From Oleispira sp963933055 (GTDB lineage: Bacteria > Pseudomonadota > Gammaproteobacteria > Pseudomonadales > Oceanobacteraceae): 64,000 nt of DNA. Location of the stretch: positions 1 through 64,000 of the forward strand of contig CAWVSY010000011.1 of assembly GCA_963933055.1 (NCBI GenBank). Reading direction: 5' to 3'. The notes under the pieces are model-generated. The model did no database searches, had not been told where the DNA came from, and worked only from the letters and a program-made list of their open reading frames with translations. Position numbers and translations under genes: made by a program. Positions 10,622 to 18,391 of this stretch are shown here, piece by piece. How positions within the stretch are numbered: the stretch's first letter is position 1; every line of letters begins with the position of its first letter.

Positions 10622-11436
10622 ATCGCTTGCCTTTTAAATAAGCCATACCCTAAAACAAGGAAACAGATACTTTGTAAGATGGGAATCCATGACAATAACA
10701 ATGCATTATTAGGTAACAATTTCGCCATTTGTGAAATTTGAACACCGGGTACGCCATAATTTAGAAAAGATATAAATGAAAAATCAAAGGCTAATGCGTT
10801 AATAAGAATACTTGCTAATACAAAAATAATAATGGCTACTAAAATGGCTATTCGCACTGAATTCATTACAACAGACAACAAGCTCATTAATGCAACGCAG
10901 GGGCTAATGACCAGCATTAAATTTAACAGCAACAAAGGTAAAATCAGCAACCCATCTAACCAAAGTGAGGCATTGTTCATCACCAGTAAAAAGTACGTAA
11001 TCGCTAACGTCGCAAGTAAGAAACACATCTGCACAGCCATATGGCCAAGAAACCGACCAAAGAAAATCTCACCCCGAGCGCAACGCAAGGTTAAAAATCT
11101 CAGCCCACCACGCTGGCGCTCAGAGATCATTTGATCCGCCGACATTAATAAACTGAATAATGGGAAAGAATACAAAGCGACTGCCCAATAAACAGCGAGT
11201 TCAGGCAATGACCAATTGTATAATGATTCCAACCCCAGCCAGCCTAACGCCGCCACCATTAATGAACCTTGATCTGGATTACTCATCGCCTCAGCAGCGA
11301 ATTGAATCGGGGAAAATAAAAGCCAAATCCAAGTGAGAATAAATACACCAGAAATAAATACCCCGCCTTTACTTGCAAAAGAACCGAGTAATTCTTGCTT
11401 GGCAATAAGCCAAACCTGCATACCATTAGCTTTCAT
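10618..11436 (-). CDS. ABC-2 type membrane permease
   Basis: Integral membrane protein of 272 aa with about six hydrophobic segments, including IFILTWIWLLFSPI near the N-terminus and ILVAIIIFVLASILI toward the C-terminus. The cytoplasmic stretch QMISERQRGGLRFLTLRCARGEI resembles the regulatory loop of ABC-2/NosY-type permeases. It is first in the two-gene unit and coupled to the ATPase by a 4-base overlap. It probably forms an exporter with that ATPase. The cargo is unknown, and nothing nearby (no nos genes) points to copper or nitrous-oxide metabolism. Confidence 0.88.
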   Translation of the reverse strand: MKANGMQVWLIAKQELLGSFASKGGVFISGVFILTWIWLLFSPIQFAAEAMSNPDQGSLMVAALGWLGLESLYNWSLPELAVYWAVALYSFPLFSLLMSADQMISERQRGGLRFLTLRCARGEIFFGRFLGHMAVQMCFLLATLAITYFLLVMNNASLWLDGLLILPLLLLNLMLVISPCVALMSLLSVVMNSVRIAILVAIIIFVLASILINALAFDFSFISFLNYGVPGVQISQMAKLLPNNALLLSWIPILQSICFLVLGYGLFKRQAI

Positions 11437-11504
11437 AATTGTGATTCATAATTAAGTGTAATACGTTGGACAAGTTGAAATAAAGACTCACTTTATCTCG
11501 GGCG

Positions 11505-12293
11505 TTAACGATAACGCAATAGAAAAGGCTGTAATAGTTTTTTTACGGCATCACTATGCACATTGTATTGTTGAAATTTATTTAACCTTTTAATCAACGG
11601 CTCAATATCGTTGGGAGAAGTATTGTTCTGATTCTGGCCACGTTCGAATTCAAGAACGGCGACCTTAGGGTCATGCTTTTCAGTTTCTGCAATATCCGTT
11701 TGACTGACTAAACGAAAGCCTTGTGCATTGGCTTGCGCGCATACGTCATCCAGCGCAATAAGTGGCAATAACAAAAAAGCCCTGCCCGCAGGTGATAAAA
11801 GAGTATCAATACTGGTCATTAAATCATAAAAAGATAAAGCGTCAGTATGGCGTGCTAAGTGACGCAAAGGGTTATTGACTGATGTTTTACTTTGCTGCGC
11901 AAAAAAAGGCGGGTTACAAATAATCAAATCGTAATCAGGCTGCTGATTCAATGTATGACCACCAGCAAAACTTTGAATATCTTGTTCGATTAATCGAAGC
12001 TGCTTTGACCAAGGGCTACACTCAAAATTTTCACGCGCCTCTTCAGCCGCTTCTTGAGTTAATTCTACCGCCGTAATTATGTCGACTATTGAATGTTTTA
12101 ATAGCGATTGATCTAGCGCATTAATCTTCTGCGCCTGCATCAAAGAAAGGATGCCCGTCCCTGCGCCAATATCAAGAATGCGTTTACTATCGGCTAGTGG
12201 AATTAAAGCACCAAAAAGCAAGCTATCTGAACAAATTTTCATGCCTGATCGCGACTGATTAATAGCAAATTGCTGTAAACGAAAAATAGACAT
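11505..12293 (-). CDS. tRNA1(Val) (adenine-37-N6)-methyltransferase, TrmN6/YfiC type
   Basis: SAM-dependent N6-adenine methyltransferase of 262 aa. The opening FRLQQFAINQSRSGMKICSDSLLFGA matches the YfiC/TrmN6 start. The SAM site is LDIGAGTGILSLM (about residues 41-53) and the catalytic adenine-methylase motif is ICNPPFF. The family modifies A37 of tRNA1(Val). Length and both motifs fit. The assignment to TrmN6 rather than another NPPF methylase rests on the N-terminal pattern. Confidence 0.85.
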   Translation of the reverse strand: MSIFRLQQFAINQSRSGMKICSDSLLFGALIPLADSKRILDIGAGTGILSLMQAQKINALDQSLLKHSIVDIITAVELTQEAAEEARENFECSPWSKQLRLIEQDIQSFAGGHTLNQQPDYDLIICNPPFFAQQSKTSVNNPLRHLARHTDALSFYDLMTSIDTLLSPAGRAFLLLPLIALDDVCAQANAQGFRLVSQTDIAETEKHDPKVAVLEFERGQNQNNTSPNDIEPLIKRLNKFQQYNVHSDAVKKLLQPFLLRYR

Positions 12294-12312
12294 ATGTTAC
12301 TTCATATCAAGA

Positions 12313-12561
12313 TCAAAAAAGCTCAATTTCAAATTCTTTATCCATCGCGTCTTTTGCGGGGGCTCTAGAATTTCTTTCCATCAATACCAAATCCAACAAT
12401 TCATTGAATTGAAGATCATCAAGTTCAGCAATGTTAAGTCCCTGAAAAATTCTTTCAGAAGTCAGCCGAGTTTGATAGCAAACCTCATGAGCGGGGCCGA
12501 TACCTGGAACAGTAATAGGGCTTCCTCCTAAAACGATTTTTTTACAGTAGTTACAGCGCAT
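12313..12561 (-). CDS. Small protein with a possible zinc-binding C-x2-C/H-x2-C motif
   Basis: Eighty-two residues, beginning MRCNYCKKIVLGG with a second half-site PAHEVCY about 20 residues later. This C-x2-C...H-x2-C spacing resembles one LIM-like zinc knuckle. The rest is acidic and helical (LNIAELDDLQFNELLDLVLMERNSR). I do not recognise a named family. It starts 20 bases upstream of the trmN6-like gene and is probably co-transcribed with it. Confidence 0.7.
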   Translation of the reverse strand: MRCNYCKKIVLGGSPITVPGIGPAHEVCYQTRLTSERIFQGLNIAELDDLQFNELLDLVLMERNSRAPAKDAMDKEFEIELF

Positions 12562-12735
12562 TCTAATCTCGATAATTAATAAGTAGGCGCATTATATCCA
12601 TATTAAACGCTCATTCAACAAAGCATCAGACGCTATTAACTAAAAATAATTAAGCACCTAAAAAAACCCACCAGAAAATACACAACTCATTGTTTTATAA
12701 AGATTTTTTTATTTATTACCAAGTATTATTTTTTG

Positions 12736-14259
12736 TTACATAGCGTATTTTAAGGCATGAAAGACCCAGTGTTGCTCAAGCGTTCCTGAAAATAATTGTG
12801 CCTGCGGCCCTATGGCATAAAGCGCTACATCTTCGCCACCATGCGTCTCATAATCCATCGGTACAAGCGCGAGCTGTTGATAATTAGGCTGCTGAACCTC
12901 TTCGTAGCCAATCATACTGTGTTTATCGCTATGTGCACTTGCACCTGGACCATCACGATAAGTAAGTGAGGTATAAGTATTTCCCTCAAGATCAAGCGCT
13001 GCTTCCTTTTTAGGGTGACCGTCATAATCGTTCTCAACCACATAACCCAAGATCGGATTGCCGCGAGTAGCATAACCAGAAAGCGTTAAAGTATGGCTAT
13101 GATCAGCAGTCACAACAATTAAGGTATCTTTAATATCTACCTGCGTCATTAACCACGCAACCGTCTCATGCAATTCTTGAGTTTCTGTTAACGCTTTATA
13201 AGCTCGGCCTTCATGATGGCCATGGTCTATTCTTCCAGCTTCAATGATCAGTGCATAGCCTTTATCATTGCTCCGCACACGGCTCAGCGCCGCCGCCGTC
13301 ATTTGCTGCAATGAAGGTTGATGATCGGGTCGCTGATAGGCATACGATAAATGTGAATTAGAAAACAAACCTAATAAAGGTTTGGGTTCAATAGGCAGCT
13401 GATGTAATTCAGCCAAGGTTTCAACGTATTCGCCGCCTTGCTGCTGCCACTGCTGAATCAGATTTTTACCATCTAAGCGCTTTCCACCCTCTATAGTCGG
13501 TAAAAAATGACGACGCCCACCCCCTAAAATAATATCGACCGCCTGGTTATTACGACTGCCCTCTATCAGCTGAGAGGCAATATCTAAACAGCCCATCTCT
13601 TTTGCAACTTGAGGCATCGCATCATCACTCTCCCAATTACGATCAACACTATGAGCATACGTCGTTGCAGGTGTTGCATGCGTGATGCGCGCCGTTGTGA
13701 CCACGGCCGTCGACTTTCCTTTCGCTTTAGCAATATCAAGTAACGTCGGTAGCTTTTTATCTTGCAGGGTCATCGAAGCGCAATCACCCCGAGACACTGA
13801 CGCGGGTAAGCTTATGATGCCTTCATCGGTTTTCATCCCTGTCATCAGTGCCGACATGGTTCCGGCAGAGTCAGGCGTTTGCAGATCAACATTATACGTT
13901 TTTATCAGTGCGGTATGAGGAAAGTCCTCAAAACTGAGAGAAAACTCTTCTCCAAGCTGACCCTTTTCTTGGCCGACAAAAATACGAGACGCTGTTAATG
14001 TGCTCACCCCCATGCCATCACCCAATATAAAAATGATGTTTTTGGCTTTACCATCAAGGTCTAGCTTAGCTTCCGCCTCTAGCAGCCGCTTGCGCTGTGC
14101 AACCGTTTTTTTACCTTGCTCAAACCAATACTGTGAACGACTGTTCGCATTTCTCTCAGTATCCTCTGAACTGCAGCCGGTTAAACATACAGACACTAAG
14201 AAAGTGATCAATGAAAGGGAAATATACGGAAGTATGAATAAAGAACTATTCGTTTTCAT
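12736..14259 (-). CDS. Alkaline phosphatase, predicted lipoprotein
   Basis: PhoA-family (PF00245) phosphomonoesterase, 507 aa. The signal sequence ends in the lipobox SVCLTGC, so it is probably membrane-anchored in the envelope. The catalytic set looks complete: FILGDGMGVSTL (metal Asp), nucleophile Ser in TPDSAGTMSALMTG, EAGRIDHGHHEG (metal ligands), VVTADHSHT, and a final His in YETHGGEDVAL. Its ATG overlaps the stop of the upstream paralogue by 4 bases. The two are clearly homologous throughout, so this is a tandem duplication that has since diverged (lipoprotein versus soluble signal peptide). Confidence 0.93.
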   Translation of the reverse strand: MKTNSSLFILPYISLSLITFLVSVCLTGCSSEDTERNANSRSQYWFEQGKKTVAQRKRLLEAEAKLDLDGKAKNIIFILGDGMGVSTLTASRIFVGQEKGQLGEEFSLSFEDFPHTALIKTYNVDLQTPDSAGTMSALMTGMKTDEGIISLPASVSRGDCASMTLQDKKLPTLLDIAKAKGKSTAVVTTARITHATPATTYAHSVDRNWESDDAMPQVAKEMGCLDIASQLIEGSRNNQAVDIILGGGRRHFLPTIEGGKRLDGKNLIQQWQQQGGEYVETLAELHQLPIEPKPLLGLFSNSHLSYAYQRPDHQPSLQQMTAAALSRVRSNDKGYALIIEAGRIDHGHHEGRAYKALTETQELHETVAWLMTQVDIKDTLIVVTADHSHTLTLSGYATRGNPILGYVVENDYDGHPKKEAALDLEGNTYTSLTYRDGPGASAHSDKHSMIGYEEVQQPNYQQLALVPMDYETHGGEDVALYAIGPQAQLFSGTLEQHWVFHALKYAM

Positions 14260-15731
14260 TTTTTAATCCCTTCAAGAGCGTGCAATACCGTATGGAAGAT
14301 TTCATGTTGCTCCATCAGTCCCGAAAACAAAAAAGCACCAGGGCCTTTAGCATGTAATGCGACATCATCACTACCATGGGTTTCTGTATCCAACGGTACT
14401 GCTACGCCTTGATGAAAATCAACATTCTCACTCATCTCAACATCGCTCTCAGCTGCCGTAAGTTGACGCCCATGAGCTCGGCCATTGGCATAACCTAGCG
14501 TGGTATAAGGTAAACCATCATTGGCGAGCACTATTTCATCTTTTTGATTTTTTGATATACCCAGTATGGGATTACCACGTTTAGGGTAACCTGCCATGGT
14601 AAATGTATGGCTATGATCTGCCGTAACAATAATCAACGTATCGTCATCGGCCGTCATTTCATCGGCGAGTTTCACGGCATCTGCCAGCGCCGCTGTTTCT
14701 GCTAGAGCGCGAGCGGCATTTCCTTTGTGATGAGCATGGTCAATGCGCGCACCTTCTATGATTAATAAATACCCTGTTGCGCGACGTTGAAAATATTGAA
14801 TCGAGCTTTCAGTCATTTGTACAAGCGTCGGCTGTTTAGCCATCTGTTTTTTAGACCGTGTTAACTCAAAGGCAAGATGATCATTAGCAAAGACTCCTAA
14901 AATCGGCTCGCTCTGAGGCTCTAATGTTAACGCCTGCAACTGCTGGCGATTGGTCAATAACCGTCCTTGAGGAAATTGCTGCTTAAAGTCTGAATAGTAG
15001 CCCTCAAGTAAAGAGCTGCCTCCACCCAAAGCCAAATCCAACCCCAGAGGAAAAGCAGAATGAATGAGTTGCTTAGCAATAGAATCACAACCGTACCAAT
15101 ATGCATTTGGGTAGCGCGTATAATCGCCTTCCCAATAGCGTTCTGGGCTATGAGCATACGTTGCCGCTGGTGTAGCATGAGTAAGCCTCGCGGTTGATAC
15201 AATACCCGTATCAAAACCCTGCTTATGACCCCACTCTAGCAGTGTTTGCTGATGATGTTGCTGGCTGCCTTTGCAATCACCTCGATTCTGCTCTGGGCCC
15301 ATACTGATTAATCCTGCTCGGGTTTTTACCCCGGTCATAATCGCGCTCATAGTCCCTGCGGAATCAGGTGTTTGTTGATTGGTATTATAGGTTTTGATTA
15401 ATGCCGTATGTGGAAAAGTTTCGAAATGCAAAAAGTGCTCTTCCCCTAACATTCCTTGCTGCTGACCTTGCCAAATTCTTGCCGCGGTTAGTGTTGTAAT
15501 ACTCATACCATCACCTACAAATAAGATGACATTTTTAGCTCGAGATTGACGATCGTGACCCTTGTCAGCCGCGAACGCGGTGAGTTTGTTTTGCAGCCAT
15601 TCATTGCCCTGCTGATACCAAACATTCTGGTCATTATGATTTTTTGCATCTGCCGCAACGGTATTAGAAGCAAGATTAGGGAGCGCAAGAAAGACGAATA
15701 AGAAGATAACGCTAAATCGAAGACACCGCAT
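14256..15731 (-). CDS. Alkaline phosphatase, exported
   Basis: Second PhoA-family enzyme, 491 aa from ATG 15731. A TTG at 15740 would add three residues, but the GAG-like site fits the ATG better. The signal peptide is MRCLRFSVIFLFVFLALPNLA, with no lipobox. Active-site motifs are ILFVGDGMSITTL, DSAGTMSAIMTG, IEGARIDHAHHKGNAARAL, IVTADHSHT and TETHGSDDVAL. It releases phosphate from organic esters in the periplasm. It is first in the pair and coupled to the lipoprotein copy. No convincing Pho box was found upstream. Confidence 0.93.
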   Translation of the reverse strand: MRCLRFSVIFLFVFLALPNLASNTVAADAKNHNDQNVWYQQGNEWLQNKLTAFAADKGHDRQSRAKNVILFVGDGMSITTLTAARIWQGQQQGMLGEEHFLHFETFPHTALIKTYNTNQQTPDSAGTMSAIMTGVKTRAGLISMGPEQNRGDCKGSQQHHQQTLLEWGHKQGFDTGIVSTARLTHATPAATYAHSPERYWEGDYTRYPNAYWYGCDSIAKQLIHSAFPLGLDLALGGGSSLLEGYYSDFKQQFPQGRLLTNRQQLQALTLEPQSEPILGVFANDHLAFELTRSKKQMAKQPTLVQMTESSIQYFQRRATGYLLIIEGARIDHAHHKGNAARALAETAALADAVKLADEMTADDDTLIIVTADHSHTFTMAGYPKRGNPILGISKNQKDEIVLANDGLPYTTLGYANGRAHGRQLTAAESDVEMSENVDFHQGVAVPLDTETHGSDDVALHAKGPGAFLFSGLMEQHEIFHTVLHALEGIKK

Positions 15732-15790
15732 GAAAAACAACTCAAAATTGATTATGCGGTCATTATGAAGGTTTTTAGAGGATTTAAAAT

Positions 15791-15824
15791 AAAAAAGGGG
15801 CCATCAAAAAAAATATTGAGGCCC
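15791..15824 (-). terminator. Rho-independent terminator of the 53-residue microprotein gene
   Basis: On the minus strand GGGCC-TCAA pairs with TTGA-(T bulge)-GGCCC, followed by C and six T. It begins 26 bases after the stop codon at 15850. Good stem and T-run. Confidence 0.75.
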
Positions 15825-15849
15825 AAACAAGGTACTCAGTAGAAATCAA

Positions 15850-16011
15850 TTAATGCTTTGCGGGCTTTACCGGCTTAGTAGGTTTTGAACCAGGTGCGCC
15901 AGTCCCTTTTTTGGCAATATCATTTTTAATAACAGCATAAAAACCGTAAAAGAAAACACAGGCTAAAAATACAATTAGCAAACCAGAAAATACAACTTCA
16001 TCCATATACAT
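15850..16011 (-). CDS. 53-residue single-pass membrane microprotein, predicted anaerobically induced
   Basis: The frame encodes 53 residues: a short acidic N-terminus (MYMDEVV), one strong TM helix (FSGLLIVFLACVFFYGFYAVI), then a basic, Pro/Lys-rich tail (KKGTGAPGSKPTKPVKPAKH). GAGGGA sits 6-7 bases before ATG 16011, and an internal ATG at 16005 is the alternative. It has its own terminator (15791-15824) and two perfect FNR/ANR boxes upstream, so it is a complete transcription unit. I do not recognise the family. The size and topology resemble small oxidase subunits such as CcoQ or CydX, but there is no clear sequence match. Confidence 0.75.
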   Translation of the reverse strand: MYMDEVVFSGLLIVFLACVFFYGFYAVIKNDIAKKGTGAPGSKPTKPVKPAKH

Positions 16012-16086
16012 AACGAGTCCCTCTTTATTTGTTTTGAAATAATAACGACCAAATAGGCGTTATTAATTAATAATTTTGATGTATTT

Positions 16087-16127
16087 AGATTAGCAAGGAA
16101 CCCAATAATGATTTTGATGTGGATCAA
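16087..16127 (-). promoter_or_regulatory. FNR/ANR class II-type promoter of the microprotein gene
   Basis: 16114-16127 is a perfect FNR/ANR box, TTGAT-GTGG-ATCAA. A minus-strand -10-like TAATCT lies at 16092-16087, with its centre 31 bases from the box centre. That places the box at about -41.5, the classical class II activator position, giving a leader of roughly 70 nt before ATG 16011. Start site is inferred, not measured. Confidence 0.7.
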
Positions 16128-16163
16128 TTTTTAATTCTAGTATTGAGAATGGGCACAATAATG

Positions 16164-16177
16164 TTGATCTAAATCAA
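16164..16177. promoter_or_regulatory. Second perfect FNR/ANR box
   Basis: TTGAT-CTAA-ATCAA, centred 50 bases upstream of the first box (about -91.5 relative to the inferred start). No gene on the plus strand follows within 2 kb, so it most likely also serves the microprotein promoter. Confidence 0.65.
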
Positions 16178-16248
16178 ATAAGAAAAACAACGAAGGAATA
16201 AAAGAAGGGAGAATTGCTACTAACAATGAATATAGAGAAAATACGAAA

Positions 16249-16277
16249 GAGACCTGAGTTCAATTCAGGCCTCTTTT
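16249..16277 (-). terminator. Probable terminator of the GAF-Fis gene
   Basis: GAG-A-CCTGA (16249-16257) pairs with TCAGG-C-CTC (16265-16273). On the minus strand the mismatch becomes a G-U pair, and the stem is followed by TTTCGTATTTT. It lies ~80 bases past the regulator's stop. The T-run is imperfect. Confidence 0.45.
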
Positions 16278-16358
16278 CAAAAAGACATTTTAATAAAGAA
16301 ATTTAAAATTGGAGGTGTTAAAGCGCCGCTCATTATTTAGAAAAAGTCTGCTAAATAA

Positions 16359-17054
16359 TTATGACAGCTTTGACAAACGATACCGCAATTGTCTTGGTGT
16401 TAGCCCAAGAATCTTAGCCGCCATGGTTTTATTACCACCACATTTCGCAACGGTTTCTTGAATCTGATCCAAATCACTCTCATTAACACGTTGATAAGGA
16501 CGCGAGTATAAGGTTTGAAAATTTGGAATAACCTGAGTAGCCATTATATGTGCAAGTTGAGAGCAGATAAACCACAGCTCTTGCAACGGTAAATTACCCG
16601 CCACCACATGCCGTAAATCCAATACCAACACGGCTAAAGTTGATTGACGAATGCGCAAAGGTACCAGCAGACAGTGATCTCGATGACTAAAATCGATCGG
16701 TGATAATGCTTCTCGATTAAAAGCTTCCGGGCGTTCTGATCCTTCTCTTATCAATAAGATAGAGCCAGATTCAAAAACCCGAAGTAATGAATGCTGCACG
16801 GTAAAACTGTAAACACCATTAACGACTTGGCGTGAACAATATTTCGCTTGAAAACGATTATTCGCATCAGGAACAGCAATACTGACATTATCGATACTGG
16901 TGACATCAACCATGAGTTTTAATAGCTGCTTAATTGTTTGCTCATCATTCTGACGACTTTCTAAAACAGTACTTAACTGTGACATCCAGTCTTCAGGGAT
17001 AGTCATTTTATTGTGGCTATGACGATAATTTTGAATCTTGGCTACATCATACAT
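16359..17054 (-). CDS. GAF-domain transcription regulator with Fis-type HTH, no AAA+ domain
   Basis: The protein is 231 aa. An N-terminal GAF-like sensor domain covers roughly residues 20-170 (SIDNVSIAVPD, HCLLVPLRIRQSTLAVLVLDL). It is followed directly by a Fis/NtrC-type helix-turn-helix (CGGNKTMAAKILGLTPRQLRYRL). The central sigma-54 AAA+ ATPase of NorR/NifA-like proteins, which have the same ends, is absent, so it cannot activate sigma-54 promoters in the usual way. ATG 17054 is chosen because GGAGGTG stands 6-7 bases before it; a GTG at 17063 is upstream. It may sense a small molecule, and the FNR-box surroundings suggest a redox or nitrogen-oxide link, but this is inference. Confidence 0.8.
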   Translation of the reverse strand: MYDVAKIQNYRHSHNKMTIPEDWMSQLSTVLESRQNDEQTIKQLLKLMVDVTSIDNVSIAVPDANNRFQAKYCSRQVVNGVYSFTVQHSLLRVFESGSILLIREGSERPEAFNREALSPIDFSHRDHCLLVPLRIRQSTLAVLVLDLRHVVAGNLPLQELWFICSQLAHIMATQVIPNFQTLYSRPYQRVNESDLDQIQETVAKCGGNKTMAAKILGLTPRQLRYRLSKLS

Positions 17055-17223
17055 AAGGTTCACCTCCGTTAGTGATAAACCTTATATGGCAACAATCATA
17101 CCAATTCATAAATCATTGATATTACTGATAATATAAGCCAGAAAATGATCTAAAACGAAGCGAAACGCCTCCTTTTAAATCATAAAATACCTGCAAGCCC
17201 TAATAAAGTGCAGCTTTAAAGCA

Positions 17224-17658
17224 CTACGCTACGCCAGGATCGTTGTTTGGCAAATACTCTTTTTTCAACCAAGTAGAAAACGCTCGGCAGGCATCTTGGC
17301 TAGTGAAAATGCCCGCCAATCGTCCTTCTCTTAATACAATAGCAGCGTCCCACGCATCGGCTACCATGTTATCTAAAACGTCATCTAAGCGCGTATGCAA
17401 ATCTACCAAATAAATCCTTCTTCGACAGATATCACCCACCGTTAATTCGGTAAATTCTGTCTCTCGGTGCCCAGGCATTTGAGCAAGCTTTATATCGGCC
17501 GTTGAAAGCAACCCTACCACCTCATGATTCACAACCACGGGAAGGTGGTGATAATTCTTTTCTGCCATCAAACTGATGGCATCCGTAATTAAAGTAGACT
17601 CATCAACAAGCTGAGGAAAGGGGGTCATTACCTCAGTCAAGATTGGCATATGGCGCAT
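17224..17658 (-). CDS. CBS-domain pair protein
   Basis: A 144-aa cytoplasmic protein made almost entirely of two CBS motifs: residues ~8-65 (VMTPFPQLVDESTLITDAISLMAEKNYHHLPVV, VVGLLSTADIK) and ~72-130 (VGDICRRRIYLVDLHTRLDDVLDNM, GIFTSQDACRAF). CBS pairs bind adenosine nucleotides or similar ligands and regulate partners. AAGGAG eight bases before ATG 17658 overlaps the stop codon of the upstream DUF4404 gene, so the two form an operon behind the FNR-type promoter at 17957-17997. Confidence 0.88.
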   Translation of the reverse strand: MRHMPILTEVMTPFPQLVDESTLITDAISLMAEKNYHHLPVVVNHEVVGLLSTADIKLAQMPGHRETEFTELTVGDICRRRIYLVDLHTRLDDVLDNMVADAWDAAIVLREGRLAGIFTSQDACRAFSTWLKKEYLPNNDPGVA

Positions 17659-17670
17659 ATTACAAGCTCC

Positions 17671-17937
17671 TTAAACTCCGATCCGGCCTAATGTATCCAT
17701 TATTTGGCGTAAGATTCCAGCCAACGTCGGATGCGCCTGCTCAAACTCTACCGCTTGTAACTCTATACGGTCAGAAAGGTCTTGATCAAGCTCGCCTTCA
17801 TTCTTTGATACTGAGGCAAGTTTCACATCCTCAAGCACCTGTTGTAATAACGCTTGGCTCTGCTCATCCAAACTACTTTGCTGCTGTAAATGCTCATGAA
17901 CTTGGGTCAATAATTGATGTAGCTTTGTATCAGCCAT
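17671..17937 (-). CDS. DUF4404 family protein
   Basis: Eighty-eight residues, helical and highly charged, with no TM segment (LHQLLTQVHEHLQQQSSLDEQSQALLQQVLEDV..., FEQAHPTLAGILRQIMDTLGRIGV). The pattern matches the small DUF4404 family of gammaproteobacteria, whose function is unknown. It is first in a two-gene operon with the CBS protein, has an AAGGAG site, and appears to be driven by an FNR-type promoter with a very short leader. Confidence 0.75.
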   Translation of the reverse strand: MADTKLHQLLTQVHEHLQQQSSLDEQSQALLQQVLEDVKLASVSKNEGELDQDLSDRIELQAVEFEQAHPTLAGILRQIMDTLGRIGV

Positions 17938-17956
17938 AAAACGCTCCTTTTTATCT

Positions 17957-17997
17957 ATTGTAGGATCATCGCACCGAAAAGACTTAATTCATATCAA
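17957..17997 (-). promoter_or_regulatory. FNR/ANR-type promoter of the DUF4404-CBS operon
   Basis: 17984-17997 reads TTAAT-TCAT-ATCAA, one mismatch from the FNR/ANR consensus. A minus-strand TACAAT (17962-17957) is a good -10, with centre-to-centre spacing of 31 bases, again the -41.5 class II layout. The start site would lie ~12 bases before ATG 17937, just upstream of the AAGGAG site. Confidence 0.6.
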
Positions 17998-18046
17998 GTT
18001 TGATGAAAGAAATGATGTATCTTCTGCTCAAAAACGGGAATACGCT

Positions 18047-18244
18047 TTATTCCATATAAAATTGCAAAAAGACCTTAATTAAATAACCTGCCATGCCTAA
18101 ACCTAAGGCGAGAAACAGAATAAAATTGCCAAACTTGCCAGCTTCTGACTTCTTCCCTAAGTCGTAAATAATAAAAAACATGAATAAAATCAGTACGCCT
18201 ACACCGATATTCAGCGACCAATATTCAAATTGCTCTATTGTCAT
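18047..18244 (-). CDS. DUF2788 family small membrane protein
   Basis: Sixty-five residues from ATG 18244, chosen because GAGG lies 6-7 bases before it; the TTG at 18256 has no site. Two TM helices (IGVGVLILFMFFIIYDLGK and FGNFILFLALGLGMAGYLIKVFL) flank the conserved loop KKSEAGKFG. This is the DUF2788 pattern, of unknown function. It sits upstream of the FNR-controlled DUF4404-CBS pair but appears to be a separate transcript. Confidence 0.82.
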   Translation of the reverse strand: MTIEQFEYWSLNIGVGVLILFMFFIIYDLGKKSEAGKFGNFILFLALGLGMAGYLIKVFLQFYME

Positions 18245-18391
18245 AATGCACCTCAAAAAGTCGGCGCCATATTAACCATTCAGCGCGATGAAAGCCAGCT
18301 GACGCTAGGCTAGAAATATTCAAGACAAGCGTCACGATTATTGGTTATGATAATGAAATAATAATAATGACCCTAGCGGCTGACAAACAAT

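Larger units (their letters stand above)
16012..16358. other. Intergenic region, regulatory content only
   Basis: This 347-base gap holds the two FNR boxes, the inferred -10 and the leader of the microprotein, plus the terminator-like hairpin of the GAF-Fis gene. I see no further reading frame that looks coding. Confidence 0.6.

Noticed and set aside
15740..15780. Possible Pho box upstream of the alkaline phosphatases
   Set aside because: The best alignment (near CCTTCAT-N4-ACCGCAT on the minus strand) matches only about 8 of 14 consensus positions.
17643..17939. 98-codon plus-strand frame covering the DUF4404 gene
   Set aside because: The minus-strand frame has an AAGGAG site, family match and promoter; the plus frame has none of these.
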